From assembly GCA_019918135.1 (NCBI GenBank), contig WBZZ01000869.1, positions 100,001-164,000 of the forward strand: a DNA stretch of 64,000 bases. The letters are read 5' to 3'. The translations under genes were made by a program, and so were the position numbers. This document shows positions 11,460 to 22,262 of this stretch, one piece after another. Position 1 is the first letter of the stretch. Each line of letters begins with the position of its first letter. Source of the DNA: Paulinella micropora (lineage: Eukaryota > Cercozoa > Imbricatea > Euglyphida > Paulinellidae). The notes beneath the pieces are model-generated. The model made no database searches and had not been told where the DNA came from. It saw nothing but the letters and a program-made list of their open reading frames with translations.

Positions 11460-14400
11460 TTAAGTTGCTGGATAATCAACTGAAGTCAAATGGAACAAGC
11501 AGCCGTAATGAAGACTACCTGAGTCAACCCAATCTCTGTAATACGGGCTTTCCAGGTGCGGGCAATTGTTGGGGTCACATGGTATGATTTCTACATCACT
11601 GTTGTACGTTTCCGACCCCGATATTTTCCGTTGGAGGCACTTGCCAGTGTCTTTCCTTGTTTTGATAAAATACCTGAGTCCTAATTGACCATCTGTGTGA
11701 ATAGTTACGGGATCAAACAAAAAATGATATTTCTGTTCTGAAGTTACTGGGGTTGCCCCGTTCAAATAGTAAGAACGCACCAAAGCTCCATCGGTCAAAA
11801 GATCAGCGGCGGCGTAGTTATTACCTCCGAAGCTGCGCATCCAATACCAATTATTCTCACCAGGTCCTAGACCAATAAACTGAAAGTTGCATAAGGCGCT
11901 CGATTGCTGGACAAATAACCTGGCGCCATAATAATAATTGGCCGCGTAGCCATCTCCCATTATACAATAGGTTTGACTGTACCTGATTCGAAGCTTTTGA
12001 ATTGCAGTGCATGTGTATGGTGTACCAGTGCTATAATCCTTATTGGTACAGTAACTGCAACCTCGACCGTAGGATTCCGGAGTTGAATCACAATTAGTAC
12101 AAGGCCAACCACCCGCACCAAAATCCCGGAGACATTCGTTCTGGTCCACGCAGCTCGAGCCGCTGAGATAGGATCCCGTGGGGCACAAGCTCCGAGAAGG
12201 ACTGGCAGAACTGGTTAGGCTTGCTGTTGGCGAAGCTGACCTTGATGACGTCGGTGTGGGTGACGCGGACTCACGGACGACGTCATGGACGGCGTCACGG
12301 AAGCGGTTGGCGTCACCGACGTACTTGGCGTCACGGACGGCGTCACAGATACCGTCGCAGAGATCGTGGGCGTCACAGAGATCGTCGCGGACGGCGTCGG
12401 CGAAACTGGGATGCACACCGGCACGTTCAGCGTGACCCTCACGTCGCCCAAAAACACGTTTTTGTCACAGATGGCACCGGACGAGGTGTAAGTCAGGTAG
12501 TTCCTGATCACGACGAAGCGGTAGGCATTATAACCCTGGGTCAGGGTAAGGCTCGCGGTTTTGGTCTGGCCGTCGGCCCACCCGCTCCAGGTGCCGCTCG
12601 TGCCTAGGTAGGTCCAGCTCGTACCCCAGTCACTAGATCCTAGCACCGCCAACTCCGACACGGCGCCGAGCCTGCTACAGACTCCGGGGCAGCCATTGAC
12701 AGGGCTTTGGTACGTAGCGCCCGACGTGCTGATCACGGCGACCGACAAGAGCGTCGCGAAGCTGCCAACCGACTGGTTTACTTGCACGTATTCGCCGAAA
12801 TAATTAGCGCCGCCCGCCACGGTAACGGGCGAAGTCGCGGTGTTAGTACAAATGTTGCTGCTGATGGTTGTGCCGTAGGTACCACTGGTTGACGACATCC
12901 AAAAACTTGTGGCACTATTGTCCGTAGCAGAGTTTGCACTGCTTGCGCTACCGCTGCTGACGGTCACGACCCAGCCGTACAGGTCGCTCGTTGACGTGAG
13001 CGTGCGTGTGCCGGCCTGGAAATAGCCGGCATTGCACGTGCAAGTGTAGCTGCCGTAGGTGTTGGTGCAGACCCCGTTTATTCCGCAGCCACCATTGTCC
13101 GGGCGGGCGCACTCATTGATGTCCGGCGACGCGGACGGCGACGCGGACGGCGACACAGACATCGTCACAGATCTCGTGGCAGTCACAGATATCGTCACAG
13201 ATACCGTGGCAGTCACAAAAGCGGATGGCGTCCTGGAGTCTGACTGCGTAGGTGTGGCGGTCGGCGACGCGCTGGTCGACCTGGACGCTGTGGAGGTTGC
13301 AGTGGCGGATGCCGTGGCGGATGCAGTGGAGGTTGCCGTGGCGGATGCAGTTGGTGTCACCGTACTGGTCGGCGTGACGGTCGCCGTGGCGGATGCACTG
13401 GAGGTTGCAGTGCCGGATGCAGTTGGTGTCACCGTAATAGTCGGCGTGACGGACGCCGTGGCGGAGGCGGTGGCGGAGGCCGTGGCGGTTGCAGTTGGCG
13501 TCACCGTAATGGTCGGCGTGACGGACGCCGTGGCGGTCAGCGAGACCGAAGCGGTCAGCGAGGAGCCGAGGCTCCGCGACGCGGTCGGGGTCGACGACAC
13601 CGACGCGGTCACCGACACGGTGGGCGACACGGTCGGCGACACTGTCACTGAAACTGTCACCGACCCGGTCGGCGACCCGGTCGGCGACCCGGTTTGCGAC
13701 GCGGTCACTGACACCGTCGGCGACATTGTCACTGATACTGTCACTGACACTGTCACCGACCCGGTCGGCGACACGGTTTGCGACGCGGTCACTGACACCG
13801 TCGGCGACACGGTGGGCGACACGGCGGGTGACTCGGAAACGCTCGCATCAGGTGTCCTGGTGGCCGACAACGTCGAACAGAAAAAGCTACCCGCGGTGTT
13901 GACGCATTGCTGCGCCCCAGCGCAGTTGTGTACTTGGCTGGTTAGGCACTCGTCCACGTCGCCGCACGGCGCCGGCAGCAGCGTGGCGCGCACGTAGCCC
14001 CAGCCCGCCTGCGTGCCGCAGTCAGCGCCGGTGCTCCAGTACTGGTAGTTCCTGGTGACAATCACGCGGAAGAATCTGTAGTACTTCCGGCTGTCCCCCA
14101 GGTCCCAAGACCGTTTCTGTGATGGAGACCACGACGTCCAATCCGTCGGGTTGCGACCTACCAGCGCCCAGGCCACGCCGTCGTTGGAGCCCACGACCGT
14201 CACTTGCGCGGCGCTGAAGGTCTTGTACGTCCAGTCGCCCCACACCTCGGCCGACGCGGCCACCGCCACCCGGGTCAGCGCCGCGGGCGCGCCCGGCGAC
14301 GCCAGCTACACCCAGGCGCCCCGGTACACTACGCCGCCCGCAGTCGTCACCGCAGACGCGGACGTGCTGGCCGAACTGCAGACGTACGGCGTAATCTTGG

Positions 14401-15786
14401 TCGTGTCGTACAGGGCGCCGGCGTCGCTCTCCCAGATACCGGACGCGTCGGCCGCCAGTGGCGTGCCGACGGCGGTGCCGGAAGTCGTCACCAGCCAGCC
14501 CGCCAGCCCCGCGGGCTCGACCGGCGAGAACGGGCCGGAGTTGGTGGGCGCATAGCCCGCGGCGCAGCCGCACTTGTACGAGCCATACGTGTTCGTGCAC
14601 AGCGCGCCGGGCCCGCACACCAGCTCCACGCCATTCGCACACTCATTGACGTCCGGCGAGCCAGAAGGGCTCTGGCTCTGAGAGGCAGTCGCGCTCCCCG
14701 ACACAGTCGCCGACGCGGTCGGAGTGTTCGAGCTTGAGGCAGTCAAGGACGCCGACGGCGTCCGCAAGGGGCTGACGGTCAGCGACGCCGAAGCGATCAG
14801 CGACGCCGAAGCGGTTCACGCTCCGCGACACGGTCGCGGACGGTGACGCGGACCCCGACACTGACGCGGACCGAGTCAGTGTCGCGCTCGGCGTCGCGGA
14901 CGGCACCCACACGGCGCACTCGACGCTTGTGCGCTGGCTCAGGCACGCGCTGTGTGTCTGGCTCAGCAGCTCCGCGGGCGCGCCGTCCAGCAGCCGGCGG
15001 GCGTCGCGCAGCCCGTCCAGCCGCCAACTCGACAGATCGGCCCGCAGCGATGACTGTGCGAACACCGCGGTCGCCTCCGACACGTGCCGTCACGTTCCAG
15101 CGCTCCAGGCCCCGAATATCGGTTACATTTGTGCCGTTGAACAGGTACGAAATGTCCCGCGCGCGCGACAGGTCCCAGCCGCTGACGTTCGAGAACACGA
15201 GTTTCGGCGAGTTCGCGAACGCGCCGCGCAGCGTCGTGGCGGCGCGCGTGTCCAGCCCCGACACGTCAAACGCGGCGTCCCCTAGCCCGGCGAAGCTGTG
15301 CTCGAAGCTCGTCACCTGCGACGTGTCGACCGCCGACAGCGGCGGCAGCGACTGAAGCTGCCTTTCGCCGTATAAGTGGTAGCCGCTGCTAGTGTCCAGC
15401 CGCAGCCCGCCCCACTGCGAGACCGCGAGCAGCGCGACCTCGTCCGCCTGCTGCGCGCGCCACGCCGGCGTCATGGCCCAGCCCGGCACCACGCCTTCCA
15501 CCGCTATTGTAAACACGCCCGCGCTGGCAAACACGTGCGTGCACGGCCCGCGAACCGTGCACGTCTGCGGCGGCGCGCCGTCGCCCCAGTCTACCAGCCA
15601 TTGCTCGTCCTGAGACAATTTTCGTCGGCGCGTGACAGTGCCAAGAGCGCCCGCGGCCGGCAGCGTCCACACCGCGCCGGCGGCGCCGACGGACAGCTCG
15701 AGCAACAGGTCCGTCGGTTCCGGTGCGCGCCAGGCGCAATCCGCCAAGAACACCGGCAGGAACGCCAGCGCTAAGCAAGCGTTCAT
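11460..15786 (-). pseudogene. Large BspA/EGF/discoidin-like surface protein gene with three frameshifts and one stop
   Basis: Starts with ATG at 15784-15786 and a signal peptide (MNACLALAFLPVFLADCAW). Domains in order: PKD-like segment with VDWGDG, BspA-type repeats, a Ser/Thr/Pro-rich linker, an EGF module (DVNECANG..), a discoidin-like segment, another EGF (DVDECL), a very long threonine/serine/valine repeat stalk (SVTPTITVTPTA type), a third calcium-binding-type EGF (DINECARPDNGGCG), another discoidin-like segment, a fourth EGF-like DQNECL and a C-terminal Cys-containing domain ending in TAA at 11460. Breaks: +1 shift near 15085, +1 near 14800, a lone in-frame TAG at 14306-14308 (WV-stop-LASPG, where Gln would fit), and -1 near 12240-12290. 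Such architecture belongs to adhesive surface proteins. No transmembrane anchor was noticed. Confidence 0.75.
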
Positions 15787-16261
15787 CGTCGTCTAGAGAG
15801 GGACAGAAAAGGAAGGAGCTTGATTGTGCGTCTCCTTTTTTTTGGTCGTGATGCTGACAAGTGTCGAGATTTTCCTTTTCTAGTTTAATATTTTTTTTGA
15901 AAAAAAAAGTTCTTCCCGTTTCAAGATACAGAACGGAGCAGCAAAAAATGTCTGTAACTTGGGTTTTTTTTCGGGGGGGGGTGAGGGGAAGGTGGGAGGG
16001 AAGAAGGAGAGAGAGGAGGGAAGAAGGAGAGAAAGAAAGGGGAGGACGAGAGAAAGCAAGGAAGGCGAGGACCAAAAAAAAGTCAGCAAATTGTCCTTAC
16101 ATTCTTTTTTTTGGGTTGCCGGCACGAAAGGAGGTGGGGGGCCCGCCTGTTTTCAATTTTCTCTGTAATACTGGAGAGGGGGGGAGCGGAGGGGGGGGGG
16201 GTTCCAGCTGCGGGCCAAGTGCGCAGGAAATACTGTGGTCTGATTTTTTTGCTACCTCGCT
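15787..16261. other. Spacer upstream of the 11460-15786 gene
   Basis: Purine-rich and G-run sequence. The first bases upstream of the ATG (CGTCGTCTAGAGAG) are the same as those upstream of the paralogue ending at 19369, so the leader or promoter was duplicated too. No gene seen. Confidence 0.5.
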
Positions 16262-16356
16262 CTGGCACGTTTCCGACCCCCCCCCCCCCCCCGCTATATC
16301 TTTCCATTGAGGCACGTTGGAAGTGTCTTGTCTTGTTTGACAGGCTAGGTGACTTC
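16262..16356 (-). pseudogene. Remnant of the C-terminal domain lost from the second paralogue
   Basis: On the minus strand this piece reads TRQDTSN..QWKDIAGGGGGSET, similar to TRKDTGKCLQRKISGSET in the C-terminal domain of the first paralogue (11600-11680). A run of C/G sits inside it. The gene at 16357-19369 now stops (TAA) before reaching it, so it is a leftover of a longer ancestral gene. Confidence 0.65.
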
Positions 16357-19300
16357 TTAAATGCACGCCGGCACGTCCAGCGTGACACGGACGTCACCCA
16401 GCGTCACTGATGACGGGCAGGCAAGGCCACCTGCATTAAACTTGTAGTAGTTGCGCAGAGCCACCAAGCGGTACGCATTGTAGGCTTGGGGCAGGTTCAA
16501 GGTCAGGGTCTGGGTCGTGCCCCCAACCCAGCCGCTCCACGTGCCGCTCGAAGCTAGGTAAGTCCAGCTGTTGCCCAGGTCGCTGGAACCCAGGACCGCC
16601 AGCTCCGAGACCGCCTGGTAGACGGGGCAACCGGACCCCCCGAAAGGGCAGGTGCCTAGGCCGGGAGGGGTATAAGTACCACTGGTGGCGGTTACGGCCA
16701 CCGACAGGAGCGGCGCAAAGCTGCCGACCGACTGCGTGAACGTGACGTAGGCGCCCGCATAATTGTTCCCGTCTGCTACGGTCAGTGGCGAGGAGGCTGT
16801 ATTGGTGCAGGTAGAGCCGATCAAGGTGGTACCGTATTGTCCAGAGCTTGAGCTCCAATAAGTGGCGGCGGAGCCGTCGGCCACGACGTTTGCGGAGCCG
16901 GAGCTCGAGCCACTGACGCTCACCGTCCAGCCGTACAGTCCGCCGGGCGACGTGAGAATCTTGGCGCCGGCTTGACCGTAGCCTGCATTGCACGTACAAT
17001 AGAAAGAACCCGGGGTGTTAGTGCAGACCCCGTTGGCGCCACAGCCCCCGTTGTCGGGGCGGCTGCACTCATCGATGTCGAGGGACGGCGTCACTGAAAC
17101 GGTTAGCGTCACACTGCCGGTGAGCGAGGTCGTGGGGCTGTTGGTGGGCGTGTTGCTGCGGCTGGAGTACAGCGACCCCGTCGGCGACGGCGTCAACGAC
17201 TGTGTCGGCGTGAGGCTGACGGTAGGCGAACGCGTGGCGGAGGCGGTGAGGCTGGGGCTGGACGTCGGGGTCGCGCTAGCGCTGCGGGTCGGGCTGGGGG
17301 TCGGGGTGTTGGTCAGCGAAAGGCTGGGCGACTGGCTGGGCAGCGCGCACATCGGCACGTCCAGCGTGACCCGGAGGTCGCCGAAAACGGCGGCGGAGCT
17401 GCACATAAAGTTGTAGATGGAGTACCAATGGAAATTGCGCAGGATGACAAAGCGGTACGCGTTGTAACTAGCGGGGAGATCTAAGGTTAGTGTTTTTGTC
17501 TGCTCGGGGGCCCAGCCGCTCCACTGTCCCGTAGCCAAATAGATCCAGTCTGTGCCGCCGTTGCTTGAGCCCAGGACTACCAGCTCCGAAACAGCGGAGT
17601 GGGACGGGCAGCCCGCGTTGTCGATACAGCCGCCTTGCCCGGAAGGAGTGATAAGCGCCGGGGTGCTGATCACACTAACAGAGAAAAGCCGCGCTGAGCT
17701 GCCCCAGGCCTGGTTGAAGTCAATGTAAGCCCCTGCGTAGCTGGCGTCGTTGGCATCCACGGTGACCGGCGCGAGAATGCTGGCCGGGAAATTACAAAAC
17801 CCGTTGGTGGTCCCGCTGGTGGACTGGCCATAGTTGCTACCACTGTTCCAGAGCGTAGAGGCCAGGCCGTCCGTAGCATTGCCCGCTTTCTGTGCTGAGG
17901 ATGCCCCGCTAACCAGGACCTGCCAGTCGTACAGGTAGTCGGGCGACGTCAATTCCTGGGCGCCGGCCCGAACGTAACCGGGCGCGCACGTGCAGGAAGT
18001 GCCGTTTGGCGCAATGCTGCAAACCCCGTTGGGCCCACAGCCCCCGTTGTTGGGGCGGCTGCACTCGTTGGGCGACCCTGAGGAAGTTACGCTGCGCGAC
18101 ACGGTGGGCGACGCTGTAGCAGTAGAAAGTGTGGGGGTGGCAGACGCCGCAGTGGTCAGCGAGGAGCTCACGCTCCGCGACGCGGTCGATGTCAGCGAGT
18201 AGGTGGTTGACGCCGTGGCAGACCCCGCGGTGGTCAGCGAGGAGCTCACGCTCCGCGACGCGGTCGATGAAAGCGAGTAGGTGGTTGACGCCGTGGCAGA
18301 CGCGGTCGGAGTGTTCGAGCTTGACGCAGTCAAGGACCGCAAGGGGCTGCTCACGGCCAGCGACGAGCCCACGCTCCGCGACGCGGTCACAGACGGTGAC
18401 GCGGACCCGGACAATGTCGCCGACTGCGACACGGACGCGGCCAAGGACGCCGACCGCGTCAGTGTCGCGCTCGGCGTCGCGGACGGCGCCCACACGGCGC
18501 ACTCGGCACTTGCGCGCTTGCCCAAGCACGCGTCGTGCGTCGTGCGCAGCAGCTCCGCGGGCGCGCCGTCCAGCAGCAGGCGGGCGTCGCGCAGCCCGTC
18601 CAGCCGCCAACTCGACAGATCGGCTCGCAGCGACGACTGTGCGAACACCGCGGTCGCCTCCGACACGTGCGGTCACGTTCCAGCGCTCCAGGCCCCGAAT
18701 ATCGGTTACATTTGTGCCGTTGAATAGGTACGAAATGTCCCGCGCGCGCGACAGGTCCCAGCCGCTGACGTTCGAGAACACTAGTTTCGGCGAGTTCGCG
18801 AACGCGCCGCGCAGCGTCGTGGCGGCGCGCGTGTCCAGCCCCGACACGTCAAACGCGGCGTCCCCTAGCCCGGCGAAGCTGTGCTCGAAGCTCGTCACCT
18901 GCGACGTGTCGACCGCCGACAGCGGCGGCAGCGACTGAAGCTGCCTTTCGCCGTAGAAGTGGTAGCCGCTGCTAGTGTCCAGCCGCAGCCCGCCCCACTG
19001 CGAGACCGCGAGCAGCGCGACCTCGTCCGCCTGCTGCGCGCGCCACGCCGGCGTCATGGCCCAGCCCGGCACCACGCCTTCCACCGCTATTGTAAACACG
19101 CCCGCGCTGGCAAACACGTGCGTGCACGGCCCGCGAACCGTGCACGTCTGCGGCGGCGCGCCGTCGCCCCAGTCTACCAGCCATTGCTCGTCCTGAGACA
19201 ATTTTCGTCGGCGCGTGACAGTGCCAAGAGCGCCCGCGGCCGGCAGCGTCCACACCGCGCCGGTGGCGCCGACGGACAGCTCGAGCAACAGGTCCGTCGG

Positions 19301-19369
19301 TTCCGGTGCGCGCCAGGCGCAGTCGGCGTTGGCCAAAAACACCACCATGAGCGCTAAGCAAGCGTTCAT
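16357..19369 (-). CDS. BspA/EGF/discoidin-like surface protein with one conserved +1 frameshift
   Basis: Paralogue of the 11460-15786 gene. ATG at 19367-19369, signal peptide (MNACLALMVVFLANADC), PKD-like VDWGDG, BspA-type units, then a +1 shift near 18661-18672 and an uninterrupted second frame of about 770 codons: further BspA units, Ser/Thr/Pro linkers, EGF (NECSRPNNGGCG), discoidin-like segment (VSELVVLGSS..W..GW), linker, EGF (DIDECSRPDNGGCG), second discoidin-like segment, TAA. The shift falls at exactly the same place, GCA-C-GTG, as in the other paralogue. There is no ATG near the start of the second frame (only GTG just after a TGA). Either both copies descend from one already broken gene or the shift is made during translation. 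EGF modules keep all six cysteines, so the second frame looks selected. Confidence 0.75.
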
Positions 19370-19899
19370 CGTCGTCTAGAGAGAGACAGAAAAGGAGAAA
19401 CAAGGGAGATATTGCGAGGCACTGGTCCGGACTTTCCCTTTTTTTGGTTTTACAGATTGAAAAAAAGGCTAGTCCCGTTTTTTTGAGATACAGAAAGCAA
19501 ACAAAAACAAAAAAAAAAGCAGCGAATGTCTGCAAAAAAACTTGCGAGAGAGTGAGGGTGTGTAGGGGGGGGGGGGACGCGCAGAAGCGGGTTCTCTCGT
19601 GTAGCAGATAGAAAGGGTGCTCGCAAGGGAGTGTTGGGGGGGGGCGCCGCACGGCTGGGGGGAAAGGAAACCTGTTGCTGGTGCCAAGGTGGGGGGGGGG
19701 GCCGCCGCACGGCCGGGAGAGGGAAAAAGAAACGGTTGTGTGGGGGGGGGGCCGCCGCACGGCCGGGGGAAAAAGAAACGGTTGTGGGGGGGGGCCGCGA
19801 AAGAATTGTGGCAGGGCGGGGGGGGGGGGGGGAAGAAAAGCTGGGTGCCAAAAAAAACAACCAGACGACAAAGAGACAGCACGTGCGCCAGAAAGAGGC
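19370..19899. repeat. G-rich tandem repeat spacer
   Basis: At about 19690-19800 two to three units of GCCGCCGCACGGCCGGG plus GAAAAAGAAACGGTTGTG, separated by G runs, follow one another. No gene. It holds the divergent upstream regions of the genes at 16357-19369 (minus) and 19900-20277 (plus). Confidence 0.7.
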
Positions 19900-20277
19900 A
19901 TGTCTGACCAAGGTAACTACAAGGGCAGGTACCAACGGCGGCAATCTTTTCTGCAACTGCAACAAGACGAGGACGTCAAGGGGCTGCTACGTGCACGCGC
20001 TGACCTGCTGGTGAAGAGATTGCAAGGCTGCCCGGGCGCCTGCGGACATGCCAGGGCCGCGCAGGAGCTCCTGGAGGAAATGATGCTGTGTTTGGAAGGG
20101 GCGCTGCTCGTCGCCGCTGAGTGTCAGGAAGCCTTGGAGGAGGTGAGGGAAGCCACGTGGATTCGCTTCGAGCGGTGTACGGAAGATTCCTGCAATGACC
20201 TCCTGCGTGCGGGCACGGGCTGCCTTTGCTGGCGCGAACGCAGGCACCAGGCGCAAAAGGGCCGCCTGCTGCGCTAA
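19900..20277 (+). CDS. Small unknown helical protein with C-terminal CLCWRERR
   Basis: 125 codons from ATG 19900 to TAA. The sequence is rich in Leu, Glu, Arg and Gln and probably helical (LLRARADLLVKRLQ, AAQELLEEMMLCLEGALL). The end has a CLCWRERR motif. I do not recognise the family. A partly deleted copy with the same 3' flank lies at 5150-5372, which shows this locus is a duplicated unit. Function unknown. Confidence 0.6.
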   Translation: MSDQGNYKGRYQRRQSFLQLQQDEDVKGLLRARADLLVKRLQGCPGACGHARAAQELLEEMMLCLEGALLVAAECQEALEEVREATWIRFERCTEDSCNDLLRAGTGCLCWRERRHQAQKGRLLR

Positions 20278-20866
20278 GACAAAACCGGGGGACGAAACAA
20301 ACAACAAAAAAAGATTTCCTGGGCGGGTTTTTTGGGGGGGAAAAGGAGGGGGAGGGGGAGGTGAAGGGGAGGGCCAAAAATAAATATATTAAAAAGAAAG
20401 TCCGAGATTAAAACCACCTTTTTTTTTCTCTTGTGCCGGAGATAGAAAGCCGGGGGTGCCGCCTGTTTCTTTGTAAGTTCTTGAGATTGAGGCCGTAGGT
20501 TTGGCGGGGATGTGTGTGTGTGTGTGTATGGCAAGTACTCTTGGGGGTGATGATGTCACGGCCTTTCTGGGCCTGGGAAAAAGAGACTATTCTTTTTCGA
20601 GCCTCCTCAGCAAATGGGGGGGGGGGGGGGGCTGCGCAAATGCGGCATCGTACGGCTTTTCCCTCCCTCTGCGCCCCCCTTTCTGCGCCCCATCGTCCCC
20701 CCCCCCCCCCCCGCCCATTTTTTTTTGGGGAGTATGTATTAAAAAAAGGAATCGTCTAACCGAAGCAAAAACTAATCCGGTTAGCTTTTTTTGTTTGAAA
20801 AAAGAATACGGCGTTTACAAAATCCTTTTTTTCATTCGTCTAGTTGTGAGAAAAAAGTGCCTTGTT
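20278..20866. other. 3' flank and spacer with G/C runs
   Basis: 20278-20490 is shared with 5240-5372. It then has a (TG)8 run at 20511-20528 and long G and C runs. No gene seen. Confidence 0.55.
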
Positions 20867-21385
20867 TTATTTGCTTACGTTGGCCTCAGCCTCGCGAACC
20901 TGCCTCCGGGCTTCCTTGACTAGTTTCCTAAGTTCCTTAACGTGCCTTTCGGCCTACTTGAGCTGCCTGGAATTGAGGGCCGATATCTCTTGCAAATCTT
21001 GGATGTTTCTTTGCGTGCAGAAGACCGCCGCCTAAAAAGAAAGGAAAGGCGGTTTGACGAAAAAAAAACGAACCGAAAAATCTTTCTCTGTCTGATTTTG
21101 TGCTGCTTAGCAAACTTAGCAAAACAGGCACAGTACCTCATATGGGCTCAAAAAGGCTTTGGGTCCAATGCTCTGCCCTATGTCGGCCTGGGTTTTGGTC
21201 CATGGAGCGCCAGCATTGGCTTGCAAGATGATGTCGTGCAGCACGGCGGCAAGGTCCTCGTGGCTCATGGTTTGTACTTTCTCAGCTCTCAGTGCGTCTA
21301 TGGCCTGGTCCAGTGCGTTCATTTCTTGGAAACTCCAGAAGTTCGTGACAACCGTCTGCTCTGTGAAAACTCCGATCGCAACCAT
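20867..21385 (-). CDS. Small two-exon coiled-coil protein with an in-frame TAG
   Basis: Exon 1 is 21385-21137 (ATG right after a possible splice acceptor TTTACGCAG; an upstream exon is possible). The intron 21136-21032 has GTACTG..TTTTTAG ends and 105 bases. Exon 2 runs from 21031. Frame is kept. Exon 1 is helical (MNALDQAIDALRAEKVQTM). In exon 2 a TAG at 20954-20956 follows RQLK, but the same frame continues with AERHVKELRKLVKEARRQVR, an obvious coiled coil, to TAA 20867-20869. The protein thus ends either after 25 or after 54 codons of exon 2. Family not recognised. Confidence 0.55.
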
Positions 21386-22262
21386 TTCCGCTGCGTAAAA
21401 AAAACAACCCCAACAGCTAGGCCAAAAAAACACACACACACACACGGGAGAGAGAAAGGCGCGAAAATGCACAACAACAAAAAAACAAAGAAGCGGGTAC
21501 GAGAGAGCAAGAGAAAAAAACAGCTGCTGTGTCTAGGACAAAAAAAAAAGGTGATTTATGTCAAAGGCTACCTTGGCACAAAACCTTGTTAGAAAAAAGA
21601 CGTCGGTGCGGCCCCTTCCCCCAACGAAACATCTGCCTCCGCTTCCATCCAGCGAAAACGGACTAAGAAGTTGGGGAGGGGGGGCCGGGCGCACAAGGGA
21701 TTGCCCAGAGGGAGAAGAAAAAAGAACAGGGAGTGGGGGCCGCGGCCGGCCCCTCCCTTCTCTGACAAAACACTGGGGGGTGTTTGTTGGCAGGTGTTTC
21801 GTTGGGGGGGGGGGGTCGGGCAGGCCCCAACGAAACATCTGCGCAGGGGGGGGGGGGGTGGCATCCCCCCGAAATTGAAGCGAGAGAGTAATTGTTCTTC
21901 TCATGGACGAGGCTTAACTTGTAAAAAAAAAGCCTGTAACAATTAAAAAAAAATTGTCCCCCCCAAAAAAGCAAAGTTTTAATCTGCGACACAAACAAAA
22001 AAGAAATCCGCGGCGGGACACGCCCCCTCTCACACGCACCTCCCCCTCCTCTCACCAAATCCCACGCACCAGGTCCTCTCCTCTCACCAAATCCCACGCA
22101 CCTCCCCTCCTCTCACCAAATGTGGTCACCGCTTTCCCCCCCTCCCCTCCCCTCTGGCTTGCAAAGCAGGAAGGTTGATTTTTTGCCGCCTGTTGTGGTG
22201 TTGCTTTTTGTTAGAACGCCGCCCAGCCTCCCCTGCTCTCTCTCTCTCCCTTTGAAAGGCCG
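21386..22262. other. Spacer with G/C runs
   Basis: Contains a (CA) run at 21429-21446, G runs, and the word AACGAAACATCTGC twice in direct order (near 21622 and 21828) with the partial inverse GTTTCGTTGGGG between. The end is pyrimidine-rich. No gene seen. Confidence 0.5.

Noticed and set aside
13059..13997. Plus-strand Val/Thr/Asp-rich frame of 312 codons
   Set aside because: It is the antisense of the Ser/Thr/Pro stalk of the minus-strand surface protein; the repeated GACGG codons leave the other strand open by chance.
19450..19965. Pro/His-rich minus-strand frames upstream of 19900
   Set aside because: Read from G runs and a tandem repeat; frames differ only by homopolymer length.
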